Of a stretch of DNA of 64,000 nucleotides, positions 1 through 8,715 are shown piece by piece. The notes under the pieces were generated by a model. The model was not told the DNA's origin, did not search any database, and saw only the letters and a program-made list of their open reading frames with translations. This stretch comes from Polymorphum gilvum SL003B-26A1 (GTDB taxonomy: Bacteria; Pseudomonadota; Alphaproteobacteria; Rhizobiales; Stappiaceae): NCBI RefSeq assembly GCF_000192745.1, contig NC_015259.1, positions 3,363,001 through 3,427,000 of the forward strand. The letters run 5' to 3'. Position numbers and translations under genes: made by a program. How positions within the stretch are numbered: position 1 is the first letter of the stretch; each line of letters opens with the position of its first letter.

Positions 1-664
1 CGGCCGGATGGGCAATCATCGCCTCGACGATCTGCGGTGCATCGTCCGGGGCGTTGGAGATGGCGTTGAGCACACCCCTGGGAACCCCGCCCTGCTGCAA
101 GGCGTCGACGATCAGCCGATGGGTGCGCGGGCAGATCTCGGACGTCTTCATGACCACCGTGTTGCCGCAGGCAAGAGGCGTCGCCAGGGCCCGCACGCCG
201 AGGATGACCGGCGCGTTCCAGGGGGCGATGGACAGCACAACGCCAGCCGGCTGGCGCACCGCCATGGCAAGGCTGCCATGCCGATTGGACGGGATCACCT
301 CACCGCCGACCTGAGTGGTCAGCGCAGCCGCCTCGCGCAGCATGTCGGCGGCAAGGCCTACGTTGAAGCGGGCCCAGCCTGCCGTCGCGCCGACCTCCTC
401 GGCCATTGCGCGCACGAAGTCCTCGACGCGGGCTTCAAGGGCATCGGCAGCGGCCAGCAGGATCTTGCGCCGCGGTCCCGGCCCCATCTCCGCCCAGGCG
501 GGAAAGGCGGCAGCGGCGGCATCGCAGGCAAGCCGGGCATCCTCGATCGCGGCGGCAGCAACCAGCGAGGCCACCTCGCCGGTAATCGGGTTGCGCCGCT
601 CGAAGGTGCGGCCGTCGGAGGCCGGCGTGTCCTCGTCCCCAATCAGAAGTCCGATAGCATCCAT
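1..664 (-). CDS. Aldehyde dehydrogenase, aryl-aldehyde type (N-terminal part; runs off left edge)
   Basis: NAD(P)-dependent oxidation of an aldehyde to an acid. Only the first 221 residues are present; the catalytic Glu and Cys half lies beyond the left edge. The cofactor-binding half is clear: RRNPITGEV at 24-31, SIAPWNAPVILGVRAL at 145-160 with the oxyanion Asn at 150, and VVMKTSE with the NAD-binding Lys at 173. The APWNAPVILGVRA stretch is typical of vanillin, salicylaldehyde and benzaldehyde dehydrogenases, so an aromatic aldehyde is the likely substrate (inference). It is the last visible gene of the minus-strand operon, 36 bases after the ABC gene livF, which links uptake to aldehyde oxidation. 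Confidence 0.9.
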   Translation of the reverse strand, partial: MDAIGLLIGDEDTPASDGRTFERRNPITGEVASLVAAAAIEDARLACDAAAAAFPAWAEMGPGPRRKILLAAADALEARVEDFVRAMAEEVGATAGWARFNVGLAADMLREAAALTTQVGGEVIPSNRHGSLAMAVRQPAGVVLSIAPWNAPVILGVRALATPLACGNTVVMKTSEICPRTHRLIVDALQQGGVPRGVLNAISNAPDDAPQIVEAMIAHPA

Positions 665-700
665 TGATCTTTTCCTTGTCTGAGTTTCCTGGTCTCATAG

Positions 701-1414
701 TCACGATGTCAGTCCGAGAAAGGCCCGCTGGACGGCCGGGTCTTCCTTCAGGGCTGTGGCACTTCCCTCGCCGACAATGCGCCCGACCTCCATGAGGTAG
801 CCGCGCTCGGCGATGCCGAGGCTGATGGTCACGTTCTGCTCCACCAGGAGCAGCGCGATGCCCGCATCCCGCACCCGTCCGAGTGCCTCGAACAGTTCCC
901 CGACCACCACCGGCGCAAGACCGAGGCTAGGCTCGTCGAGCATCAGAAGGTCCGGACTCGACATCAGCGCCCTGCCGATGGCGACCATCTGCTGTTCGCC
1001 TCCGGACATAGTGCCCACCAACTGGCCACGCCGTTCGGCGAGGCGGGGAAACAGATCGAACACGAAGGCACGCTGGCGTGCTTCTCCGGCCCGTGCCCGG
1101 GCCGCATAGGCGCCGAGCAGAAGATTCTCCTCCACCGTCAGTTCCGCGAAGATGCCGCGGCCTTCCGGCACCAGGGCGATGCCCGCTTCGAGGACCTGAT
1201 GCGGACGCAACTGGATCAACGAGCGGCCGAGGAAATCGATCCGCGCGCCCGCATCCGGACGCACCATTGCGGCGATCGCCTTGAGCAGGCTCGACTTGCC
1301 CGCGCCGTTGGCGCCGAGGATCACCACCGTCTCTCCCTTGTCGACGCGGATCGTGGCGGAGTCGAGGGCAAGGTGCTTGCCGTAGCGCACCGAGAGGCCT
1401 TCAAGAGACAGCAT
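701..1414 (-). CDS. livF: Branched-chain-type ABC importer ATPase LivF (system 1)
   Basis: Cytoplasmic ATPase of a Liv/HAAT-family importer, 237 aa (usual length about 235). Walker A GANGAGKSS lies at 34-42, the ABC signature MSGGEQQM at 136-143 and Walker B LLMLDEP at 157-163. It overlaps the upstream livG by 14 bases and is the fifth gene of the SBP-H-M-G-F order. The family name refers to leucine transport, but the aromatic-catabolic neighbours suggest an aromatic or related acid as cargo, which is inference. Confidence 0.95.
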   Translation of the reverse strand: MLSLEGLSVRYGKHLALDSATIRVDKGETVVILGANGAGKSSLLKAIAAMVRPDAGARIDFLGRSLIQLRPHQVLEAGIALVPEGRGIFAELTVEENLLLGAYAARARAGEARQRAFVFDLFPRLAERRGQLVGTMSGGEQQMVAIGRALMSSPDLLMLDEPSLGLAPVVVGELFEALGRVRDAGIALLLVEQNVTISLGIAERGYLMEVGRIVGEGSATALKEDPAVQRAFLGLTS

Positions 1415-2135
1415 GGGCAGCTCCCAGGTAGGCGCGCACGACCTCGGGATCCCGCAGCACGTCGGCTGTTGCCCCGTCGGCCAGCGTCTTGCCGGCGTTC
1501 ATCACCACCGAACGCGGACACAAGGCCCGCACCGCATCCATGACGTGCTCGACCAGAAGGATGGTGATACCGCGGGCGTTGAGCCTGGCAATGAGATCGA
1601 TGCCGATGCGCAACTCCGAGGGATTGAGGCCGGCGAGCCATTCGTCCAGCAGGAGGAGTTGCGGACGCGCGGCCAGGGCACGGGCGAGTTCCATGCGTTT
1701 CTGGTCGATATAGGTCAGGCTGGCGGCGGCTTCTGCGCCCCGGCCATCCAGGCCAACCTCGGCCAGCAGAGCCTGCGCTTCCTCGCGACCCTCGCGCTCG
1801 GAGGGAGCACCGGTGCGGAACAGGATCGCGGCGAGAATGTTCTCCGTCACGCTGAGCGACGGCATAACCCGGACCAGCTGGAAGGTGCGCGCCACGCCGG
1901 CATGGGCGATCCGATGTGCCGGCAGGCCCGTCAAGCGCCTGCCGGCGAGCGTGATCGTCCCGCCGGAAACCGGCAGCAGGCCGGAGATCATGTTCAGCAC
2001 CGTGGTCTTGCCCGAACCGTTCGGCCCGAGCAGCGCCGCCACCTCGCCGCGCCCAAGCGAGAACGAGACATGGTTGACCGCGGTCAGGCCGCCGAAGCGC
2101 TTGGACAGGTCGGCGATGTCCAGAAACGCGGTCAT
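1401..2135 (-). CDS. livG: Branched-chain-type ABC importer ATPase LivG (system 1)
   Basis: Second ATPase of the same importer, 244 aa, starting at MTAFLDIADL; this start gives a 4-base overlap with livM. Walker A GPNGSGKTT is at 37-45 and a Walker B LLLLDEW follows. The ABC signature is LTYIDQKRM instead of the usual LSYGEQR; the Gly of the signature is Ile here. Some LivG subfamilies do vary at this loop, so it is not evidence of inactivity. A longer frame upstream lies inside livM and is an artefact of GC-rich coding. Confidence 0.93.
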   Translation of the reverse strand: MTAFLDIADLSKRFGGLTAVNHVSFSLGRGEVAALLGPNGSGKTTVLNMISGLLPVSGGTITLAGRRLTGLPAHRIAHAGVARTFQLVRVMPSLSVTENILAAILFRTGAPSEREGREEAQALLAEVGLDGRGAEAAASLTYIDQKRMELARALAARPQLLLLDEWLAGLNPSELRIGIDLIARLNARGITILLVEHVMDAVRALCPRSVVMNAGKTLADGATADVLRDPEVVRAYLGAAHAVS

Positions 2136-3085
2136 GACGCCACCTCGCCCTTGAACGGGGTTTCCCTGCGGCCAGAACGCTGCCGCCGGACAAGGCCCTC
2201 CAGGAACTCCAGAACCCCGCGCGGCAGCACGAAGACGATGGCCATGAACAGCAGGCCGAGGATGATCGAATAGTGGTTCGGGAAGTTTGCCGACAGCCAT
2301 TCGAACAGCAGGAACAGCGGCACGGCGCCGACTACCGGCCCCCACAGCCGCCCTGCCCCGCCGAGCAGCGCCATGATCAGCGTCAGGAACGAGATGGTCG
2401 GATTGAAGACGATGGTCGGCTCGATATACGTCCAGCGCGGCGCCTGGATCGCCCCGACCAGCGTGATGATGACCGAGCTGACCGCAAACAGCGCCAGCTT
2501 GACCCGCGCCGTCGGCAGACCGCAGTGCTCGGCCACGACCTCGTCGTCGCCGATCATCTTCAAGGCAAGGCCGAGCCGGCTGCGCTGGATCAGGAACGAC
2601 AGGCCGATGGTGACGGCACACAGAGCGAGCAACTGCCAGTAGACGACTTCCGGGCCGAAATCGACGAACAGGTAGCGGCCGAGCGTGCCGGTCACGTTGA
2701 CCTCGTACCATGTGACCAGCTGCCGCACGAGCTCTGCCAAGCCGAAGGTGAAGATGACGAAATAGACACCGGCGAGGCGCAGGGTCGACAAGCCGACCAC
2801 CAGCGCGACGATGAAGCCGATCAGGCCGGCCACGGCCAGGACAAGCACCGGCGGCAGCACTTCGTAGAGCACTGCGGTGGTGTAGGCGCCGATGCCGAAG
2901 AAGGCGACGGTGGCCAGCGAGACGAACCGCGTCGGTCCGGAGAACAGCGCCCACGCACTGGCCAGCGTGACGTAGCCAGTCAGGCCGATCAGCAAGCCGA
3001 CGCCGTAGGTACCGAGGTGAAACGGCGCCAAGGCCAGCGCCAGGAAGACCGCCGCGACGGCGGCAATGCCGAAGGTGGTTCTCAT
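2132..3085 (-). CDS. livM: Branched-chain-type ABC permease LivM (system 1)
   Basis: Inner-membrane permease of 317 aa with about eight to ten hydrophobic segments. The start at MRTTFGIAAVAAVFL puts a membrane segment at the very N-terminus and overlaps livH by 4 bases (ATGA); the longer reading adds 12 polar residues inside livH. The cytoplasmic EAA-like loop is seen around SRLGLALKMIGDDEVVAEHC, where LivM proteins contact LivG/F. It pairs with LivH as the heterodimeric channel. Confidence 0.93.
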   Translation of the reverse strand: MRTTFGIAAVAAVFLALALAPFHLGTYGVGLLIGLTGYVTLASAWALFSGPTRFVSLATVAFFGIGAYTTAVLYEVLPPVLVLAVAGLIGFIVALVVGLSTLRLAGVYFVIFTFGLAELVRQLVTWYEVNVTGTLGRYLFVDFGPEVVYWQLLALCAVTIGLSFLIQRSRLGLALKMIGDDEVVAEHCGLPTARVKLALFAVSSVIITLVGAIQAPRWTYIEPTIVFNPTISFLTLIMALLGGAGRLWGPVVGAVPLFLLFEWLSANFPNHYSIILGLLFMAIVFVLPRGVLEFLEGLVRRQRSGRRETPFKGEVAS

Positions 3086-3957
3086 CGCATGGCCCGCCCG
3101 AACAGTCCCTGGGGCCGCCACAGGAGCACGACCAGGAAGATGGTGTAGGTGGCCGCGAGCGTCAGGCCCGGATCGGCATAGGTCGACACCAGGGTCTCGA
3201 CCACCCCGAGCAGCAGACCCGCGATCAGTGCGCCGAGCAGGTTTCCGACGCCACCCATGATGACGACGATCAGCGCCTTCATCGTGAACACGACGCCCCC
3301 CGTCGCCGTGAAGGTCTGGTACATGGAGATGACGACGCCGCCGGCCGCCGCCAGCCCGCCGCCGAGCGCGAAGGCAAAGGCAGCGGCGCGATTGACATCG
3401 ATGCCGACCAGGCCGGCCGATTGCGGCGATACGGCCACCGCACGAAGTGCCGTACCCCAGCGGGTGCGGGTCAGAAGGAGGTACAAGGACAGGCCGATCA
3501 CCAGGGCAAGCACCAACGCGATCAGCCGGTTGGCGGCGATCGGAGCGCCAAGCACGTCGACCGGTACGTTGAGAAAGCTGTAGCTCGTGTAGTTGCTGCC
3601 GAAGATCACCAGCAGCACGCCTTGCACGACGAACAGCAGGCCGAAGGTGGTCAGGATGGAATCCACCTCAAGCGCACCACGGTCCGGCGCGCGCCGGACC
3701 AGCGGGGCAAGAATCAGCCGATAGACGGAATAGGCGAAGACGAAGCCGCCGGGCACGACCAGGGCGAGCCCGAGGATCGGGTTGACGGCCAGGGCGCCCT
3801 GCAGCACGAAGGCGGCGAAGGCAGCGGTGATGATCATGTCGCCGTAGGCAAGGTTCATGATGCGGGCGATGCCGTATTGCAGCGTCAGGCCCATGGCGAC
3901 GAGCGCATAGGTGCCGCCGAGCACGAGGCCCGCGATGAGTGCGGTCGTGAGGGTCAT
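3082..3957 (-). CDS. livH: Branched-chain-type ABC permease LivH (system 1)
   Basis: Inner-membrane permease, 291 aa, beginning MTLTTALIAGLVLGGTYALV, the usual LivH N-terminus (GLxxGxxYALxAxGL). The N-terminal GGTYALVAMGLTLQYGIARI and the loop TRWGTALRAVAVSPQSAGLV are family hallmarks; the loop is the ATPase contact. It lies 74 bases after the binding-protein gene, with a strong hairpin in between, and overlaps livM by 4 bases. Confidence 0.93.
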   Translation of the reverse strand: MTLTTALIAGLVLGGTYALVAMGLTLQYGIARIMNLAYGDMIITAAFAAFVLQGALAVNPILGLALVVPGGFVFAYSVYRLILAPLVRRAPDRGALEVDSILTTFGLLFVVQGVLLVIFGSNYTSYSFLNVPVDVLGAPIAANRLIALVLALVIGLSLYLLLTRTRWGTALRAVAVSPQSAGLVGIDVNRAAAFAFALGGGLAAAGGVVISMYQTFTATGGVVFTMKALIVVIMGGVGNLLGALIAGLLLGVVETLVSTYADPGLTLAATYTIFLVVLLWRPQGLFGRAMR

Positions 3958-3990
3958 TCGGTCTCCAGGAGCGTCCGGCCGGCAGGCCAT

Positions 3991-4023
3991 GGCCGGCGCA
4001 CGACAGAATTGCCCGCGCCGGCC
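3991..4023 (-). promoter_or_regulatory. Intra-operon hairpin between SBP and livH
   Basis: GGCCGGCGC at 3991-3999 pairs perfectly with GCGCCGGCC at 4015-4023 around a 15-base loop. There is no T-run after it on the minus strand, so it is less likely a full terminator than a 3'-end stabiliser or partial attenuator that leaves more message for the binding protein than for the permeases (inference). Confidence 0.5.
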
Positions 4024-4031
4024 TCTTGCGC

Positions 4032-5255
4032 TCAGTTCCAGGGCTTCTTCGGCAGGACCGGCTTCGACGCGCCCGGACGATCGGCCGGTTCCACGCCCAC
4101 GAGATGGCCGTTCTGCCACTGACCGACCAGCCAGAGCTGGCGCAGTTGGTTGTCCTCAAGCCTGGTCTCGCCGAGCACCGTGTCGAAGGTGCCGGTCGAC
4201 AGTTCCCTGGCAACCGCGTCACGGTCGAGGCCGACCCGCTTGATGGCCTCCTGCAGCATCTGCAGGCTGGCATAGGTGATCACGCTGCCCCACAGGTCGG
4301 GATACTCACCGTTCAACTCCTTGTGGCGTTCGCGATAGGCCATGTTGCGCTCGTTGGTGATGTCGATCCCACCGAGCGTCATGACGCCCTCGGCCTTGTC
4401 GCCAAGGTTCCGGCCAAAGGTCGGAAAACCTGCTCCGACACCGAGATACAGGATCTTCGGGTTGAACGACGCGATCTGCGCCTGCTGGGTCATGGCAAAG
4501 GTGTCGGGCGGGTAGGAGAAGGCGACGAAGGTGTCGGCACCCGAGGCAGCCGCCTCGTTCAGCAACGCGGTGAAGTCCTGCGTGCCGACCGGGTAGGTGC
4601 GGTCATAGGCGACCTCCAGCCCGGCGTCCTTGAAAGCCGGACGGGCCGCTGTCACCAGATCGATGCCGAACCCGTCGGCCACCGAGATCATAGCCACCTT
4701 GGAATTGACAGCACCCTGCTCGACCTGATCGGCGACGAGCTTGGCGAGCGCACCGGCATAATCGCGACCGCCGCCGAGGAACCAGAAGCTCTTCGACCAG
4801 CGTTTGACGAATTCCGGCGCCTTGTCGGTGACCGAGGAGACGGCGAGTTGCGGGTAGCCGTAGCGGTCGAACAACGGCGCGGCGGCAAGGTTGAAACCGG
4901 TGCCCCAGGGCGGCAGGATGAAGTCGACCTTGTCCTGGCCGGCCAGACGCTCGACCGCCCGCACCACTTCCTCGGCACTGGAACGATCGTCGTACTCGAT
5001 CACCTCGACCGGCAGCTTGGACCCGTCGGGCAGTTCGAGCCCACCGTTGGCGGCAACGTCGGATAGCCAGAGCTTGTAGTTGGGAATGGTGGTCATGCCC
5101 GCTCCGCCGGCATTCGGGCCGGTCATGGAGACGGCATATCCGATCTTGACGGATGTGCGTTGGTCCTGCGCGAAGGCGCCGGTGGCGGCAAGGCCGGCAG
5201 CGGCCGCAAGCATGGCAAGTGTCGGCAGGCGCAGCCTACCCTTTCCAGTGGTCAT
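4032..5255 (-). CDS. ABC importer substrate-binding protein, LivJ/HAAT type (system 1)
   Basis: Periplasmic binding protein of 407 aa that delivers ligand to LivHMGF-1. A Sec signal peptide occupies about 1-29 (basic n-region MTTGKGRLR, hydrophobic core, cleavage after GAFA). The mature part opens with VKIGYAVSMTGPNAGGAGM, the Peripla_BP_6 start in which SxTGP contacts the ligand alpha-carboxylate. It has a strong ribosome site (GGGAGG) before ATG. It is first gene of the operon and faces the AraC-type regulator across about 210 bases. The ligand cannot be read from the sequence. Confidence 0.93.
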   Translation of the reverse strand: MTTGKGRLRLPTLAMLAAAAGLAATGAFAQDQRTSVKIGYAVSMTGPNAGGAGMTTIPNYKLWLSDVAANGGLELPDGSKLPVEVIEYDDRSSAEEVVRAVERLAGQDKVDFILPPWGTGFNLAAAPLFDRYGYPQLAVSSVTDKAPEFVKRWSKSFWFLGGGRDYAGALAKLVADQVEQGAVNSKVAMISVADGFGIDLVTAARPAFKDAGLEVAYDRTYPVGTQDFTALLNEAAASGADTFVAFSYPPDTFAMTQQAQIASFNPKILYLGVGAGFPTFGRNLGDKAEGVMTLGGIDITNERNMAYRERHKELNGEYPDLWGSVITYASLQMLQEAIKRVGLDRDAVARELSTGTFDTVLGETRLEDNQLRQLWLVGQWQNGHLVGVEPADRPGASKPVLPKKPWN

Positions 5256-5464
5256 GATGATTCCTCCCTTGTCCCGCCGTCGTTGGAACTGCGGCGACCG
5301 GATCAGGCTGCATCCCGCATGCCTGTCCTTGCTCCTAGGGTAGACGGTTGCGTATACCGAAAAATGGACTTTTTAAAAAAGAAAATGTACTTTTGATCGA
5401 TTACAGTGCCTTCTTCCACGTAGAACTCCGTAAGCTGGGGCAGGCTCATCCGCAGGGAGACACT
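5256..5464. promoter_or_regulatory. Divergent promoter region, Liv system 1 / AraC regulator
   Basis: This spacer separates two divergent start codons and must carry both promoters. The stretch 5351-5400 is strikingly A+T-rich against the GC-rich background (gtataccgaaaaatgg, then ctttttaaaaaagaaaatg), a likely site of melting and activator binding. I see no clean long inverted repeat, and no operator can be assigned by eye. Confidence 0.5.
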
Positions 5465-6376
5465 ATGGATCCTCTTCTCGACAGCCGCGGCCGCGGGATC
5501 CTGGTGCCCGGCCAGCCGCAAGCCATCGAAGTGCTCCCGGACACGGAAGCGGTGTCGATCCACACCGCACTGTCGCCGGTCGCCTGGACGCTGCGCGGCA
5601 CGCGCAATCGCGCGTTTATTCTGGTGACCGGACAAGGAGAGCTCGACATGGGCGCCACGCTCCTGCCGCTGACCGGACCCTGCGCGCTGTGGCTGCCGGC
5701 CGGCCGGCCCGCGCGGCTGAAACTGAAGTCCGGCTCACGCGGGGCGGCATTGACGGTGCCGGAACTGGCGCTCGGGCGCGCGGTCCCCTCCGGCCCGGTC
5801 GGCCGTCAGGTCCGGGACGCGCTGTTCCATCCGATCATCGGCACGCGCCTCACTCCGGCGCTGGCCCTGGACATCGCCCAATCGATCGAAGCAGTCGGCC
5901 AGGAACTGCGCTCGGGGCAGCCCGGCGCCCAGGAGGCGGCGCGTCATCATCTCGTGTTGGTGTTGATGGCACTCTGGCGCATCTCCAGTCCCCAGCCCCT
6001 GAAGGTACAGGCGGCTCCGCGCACTATCGTGCGCAACTTCCTGCATCTGATGGAACTGCACCTGCGTGACCACTGGACGGTTGCCGACTACGCCCGCTTT
6101 CTCAGCGTGTCGCGTGCTCGGCTCACCAGCGCGGTCAAACGCGCGACCGGCCGCACGCCGCTGGAGTTGCTCCACGAACGGCTGGTCATCGAGGCTGAGA
6201 CGCTGCTGGCGGAATCCCACCTCCAGGTTACGGAGATCGCCGATGCCTTGGGGTTCAAGGATCCCGGCTACTTCAACCGCTTCTTCAAGCGCGAGACCGG
6301 CAGACCGCCGGGGCGCGTGCGCAAGGCCGAGGGCCGGATGCCGATCCACCGACCGAACTTCGCCGAATGGCCGTGA
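5465..6376 (+). CDS. AraC/XylS-family transcriptional regulator
   Basis: Activator-type regulator of 303 aa. The start MDPLLDSRGR is chosen because gcagggag lies upstream; an earlier in-frame codon would extend into the promoter. Residues about 10-130 form a cupin-like effector domain (GQGELDMGATLLPLTGP, then ALWLPAGRPARL). About 195-300 form the double helix-turn-helix: DHWTVADYARFLSVSRARL (HTH 1) and LQVTEIADALGFKDPGYFNR with the FFKRETGRPPG end motif (HTH 2). It resembles the PobR/HpaA class that responds to hydroxy-aromatic acids. Placement opposite Liv system 1 makes that operon the likely target (inference). Confidence 0.92.
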   Translation: MDPLLDSRGRGILVPGQPQAIEVLPDTEAVSIHTALSPVAWTLRGTRNRAFILVTGQGELDMGATLLPLTGPCALWLPAGRPARLKLKSGSRGAALTVPELALGRAVPSGPVGRQVRDALFHPIIGTRLTPALALDIAQSIEAVGQELRSGQPGAQEAARHHLVLVLMALWRISSPQPLKVQAAPRTIVRNFLHLMELHLRDHWTVADYARFLSVSRARLTSAVKRATGRTPLELLHERLVIEAETLLAESHLQVTEIADALGFKDPGYFNRFFKRETGRPPGRVRKAEGRMPIHRPNFAEWP

Positions 6377-6427
6377 CCCTTCGGGCACGCAAGAACCGGG
6401 GGATCCACGTCGTCGCGGATCCATGTC

Positions 6428-7246
6428 CTACAGAATTGCTCTGGCCATCACGCGCGCGGTTTCGTCGTAGTGGCGCCACAGTTCGGGATCGATCGGATTG
6501 GGCGCACCGAAGTAGCCGTCCGGGGTCAGCCGTTTCGCGTCTTCGCCGCCCTTGCGCCAGTCCTGCAGGTCCTCGAGTGTCAGTCGAGTCGGCGGAAGGC
6601 CGCGCAGGGCGTCGTAATCGACGGTATCGGGAAAGAAGCGGACCATCGCCGCGGTCTCGTATTCGTCCGCATGCACGCCGAGGATGCCGGTCACCTTGAA
6701 GTCGTCGAGCGCCGGCGTCGGCGCCCAGGGTACCCAGATCGGCTCTTCTCCGCTCATCCCGAGGCGCTCGAACATGCGCCAGCGAAACGGTGCATAGAGC
6801 CATCGCGCCCTGGTGTGGCCTTGCACGTGCAGTTCGGTCAGGACGTCCCGGATCATCTCGTTGTGCAGCCGATCGCCATGGTGGCTAACGATGAGCACGT
6901 CCTGGAACGCGTTGGCGAACAGCGAGCCGATAACATCGCTCAGAAGCGCCGCCGCCGTTTCGGCACGGATGCGGAAACTGCCGGGGAATTCGTTGAGAAT
7001 TCCGTTGATGCCCCAGTAGTAGGGTGGAGCGATGACGCAGCGACGGCCCAGCTCCGCGGCATAGCGTCGGGTCAGCTGGCACAGCTTCAGGGCGGTGTAG
7101 GCATCGGTGCCGGTCGGCAGGTGCGGACCGTGGCATTCGATCACACCGACCGGCAGCAGCGCGGCCGCTCCCGAACGGGCAGCCTCCTGTACCTGCGATG
7201 CGGTCAGTTCCGCCAGCGTGTCCGCAAACATGTCTTCGCCTGCCAT
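6428..7246 (-). CDS. Creatininase-family metal-dependent hydrolase
   Basis: 272 aa, matching the creatininase superfamily, whose members (creatininase, ArfB, MftE, IolN) are divalent-metal hydrolases of C-N or C-C bonds. The metal site is visible: LPVGVIECHGPHLPTGTD supplies Glu, two His and Asp at about 32-48, and VSHHGDRLHNEM around 136 supplies the second His-rich loop. It is the last gene of the ring-cleavage/Liv-2 operon, 28 bases after livF. In that context an amidohydrolase or lactone-type step on the imported compound or its ring-cleavage product is plausible, but the substrate is unknown. Confidence 0.88.
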   Translation of the reverse strand: MAGEDMFADTLAELTASQVQEAARSGAAALLPVGVIECHGPHLPTGTDAYTALKLCQLTRRYAAELGRRCVIAPPYYWGINGILNEFPGSFRIRAETAAALLSDVIGSLFANAFQDVLIVSHHGDRLHNEMIRDVLTELHVQGHTRARWLYAPFRWRMFERLGMSGEEPIWVPWAPTPALDDFKVTGILGVHADEYETAAMVRFFPDTVDYDALRGLPPTRLTLEDLQDWRKGGEDAKRLTPDGYFGAPNPIDPELWRHYDETARVMARAIL

Positions 7247-7274
7247 TCCAGCGGTCCTCCGCGTTCGATTGATC

Positions 7275-7970
7275 CTAGACGGCGATCCACCTCTGCACGC
7301 TGTCGAAGTCGTCGAGCAAATCCTGGGCCAGACCTTCCAGCACGATGCGGCCGCGGTCGAGCACGATGGCCCGGTCGCTCAGTCGCAACGCATCCTCGGC
7401 GTGCTGTTCCACGATCACCGTGGCAAAGCCGTAATCGCGCCTGAGACGCCGGATCGTGTCTTCCAGTTCCTCGACGATGATCGGGGCGAGACCCTCGAAC
7501 GGTTCATCGAGCAGGAGCAGCTTCGGATTGGTCATCAGCGCACGCCCGATCGCCAGCATCTGCTGTTCGCCGCCCGACAGCTTGTCGCCCATGTTCCGGC
7601 GACGTTCGCGCAGCCGAGGAAACAGATCGTAGATTGCAGCAGCATCGAAACGCCCGACGCGTTCGGCGACCATCAGGTTCTCCTCGACGGTGAGCGACTT
7701 GAAGATGTCGCGCTCCTGCGGCACCCAGCCGATGCCGAGATGAACCCGCGCGTTGGCGGGCAGGCGGGAGATGTCCCTGCCCGACCAGCGCACAGTGCCG
7801 CCAAACTGGCGTATGTGCCCCATGATGGCGAGCATCAAGGTGGTCTTGCCGACGCCGTTGCGTCCGAGCACGGCCAGTCCTTCGCTCTCCGCGATGGCAA
7901 GGCTCATCTCCTCCAGGACGATGGCCTCGCCGTAACCCGAGGTCAGGGTCTCAATCTCAAGCAGCGCCAT
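7275..7970 (-). CDS. livF: Branched-chain-type ABC importer ATPase LivF (system 2)
   Basis: 231-aa ATPase of the second Liv importer. Walker A GRNGVGKTT at 36-44, signature LSGGEQQM near 135 and Walker B LLLLDEP follow in order. It overlaps livG-2 by 14 bases, the same gene spacing as in system 1, though the two LivF proteins differ clearly in sequence, so this is a second system and not a recent duplicate. Confidence 0.95.
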   Translation of the reverse strand: MALLEIETLTSGYGEAIVLEEMSLAIAESEGLAVLGRNGVGKTTLMLAIMGHIRQFGGTVRWSGRDISRLPANARVHLGIGWVPQERDIFKSLTVEENLMVAERVGRFDAAAIYDLFPRLRERRRNMGDKLSGGEQQMLAIGRALMTNPKLLLLDEPFEGLAPIIVEELEDTIRRLRRDYGFATVIVEQHAEDALRLSDRAIVLDRGRIVLEGLAQDLLDDFDSVQRWIAV

Positions 7971-8715
7971 GATGCCCCCTGCGTCCCAGATATACCTCGC
8001 GCACCCGCTCGTCGCCGGAGATCTCGGCCGGCGTCCCCTCGGTCAGAACCTTGCCTCCGACCAGCACGGTGATGCGCTCGGCAAACCGGAACACCAGGTT
8101 CATGTCGTGCTCGACGAACAGCAACGTCAGATCCCGCGGCAGCGCGTTGATGCGCTCGAAAATCGCCTCGCTCTGCGCCGCGGGAACGCCGGCTGCCGGT
8201 TCGTCGAGAACGAGGACGCGTGGCCTGGTGGCTAGAGCGATCGCGATCTCCACCAGCCGCTGAACTCCATAGGGAAGCGAATGCACCCGATGGTCGGCGT
8301 AATCTTCCAAATGGGCGAAGGCGATGTGATCTCTCGCCTCCTCGGCGACCTGGCGGTCGGCAGCGGCCACGCCCCAGAAGTTGCTGGTCTTGCGGTCGCG
8401 TTCAAAGATGGCGAGGCTGACGTTTTCGAGCACGGTCAGACCGGCGAACAGCCGGTTGATCTGGAAGGTGCGCGCCAGGCCGCAGCGCACCCGCGTGTTC
8501 TGCGGCATGCGCGACACGTCCTGACCTGCAATGGCCACCGTGCCGGAGGCTGGGAGGCCCCCTGTCAGGGCATGGACCAGCGAGGTCTTGCCGGCGCCGT
8601 TCGGGCCGATCAGGGCGTGACGGGCTCCAGAGGCGACCGACAGACTCACGTTGTCGACCGCGGTGAAATGGCCGAAGCTGACCGTAAGCCCCGATGTTTC
8701 GATGGCCGGTTTCAA
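7957..8715 (-). CDS. livG: Branched-chain-type ABC importer ATPase LivG (system 2)
   Basis: 252-aa ATPase. Walker A GPNGAGKTS at 37-45, signature loop LPYGVQRLVEIAIAL and Walker B VLVLDEPAAGV; the C-terminal DERVREVYLGRR is typical of LivG. It overlaps livM-2 by 4 bases and livF-2 by 14 bases and belongs to the operon with the extradiol dioxygenase. Confidence 0.95.
   Translation of the reverse strand: MKPAIETSGLTVSFGHFTAVDNVSLSVASGARHALIGPNGAGKTSLVHALTGGLPASGTVAIAGQDVSRMPQNTRVRCGLARTFQINRLFAGLTVLENVSLAIFERDRKTSNFWGVAAADRQVAEEARDHIAFAHLEDYADHRVHSLPYGVQRLVEIAIALATRPRVLVLDEPAAGVPAAQSEAIFERINALPRDLTLLFVEHDMNLVFRFAERITVLVGGKVLTEGTPAEISGDERVREVYLGRRGHHGAA

Noticed and set aside
6377-6427. GGATCC-containing repeat as a terminator between the convergent AraC and creatininase genes
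   Set aside because: GGATCC is itself palindromic and occurs twice by chance here; the possible stem is short, lacks a T-run and could not be supported.
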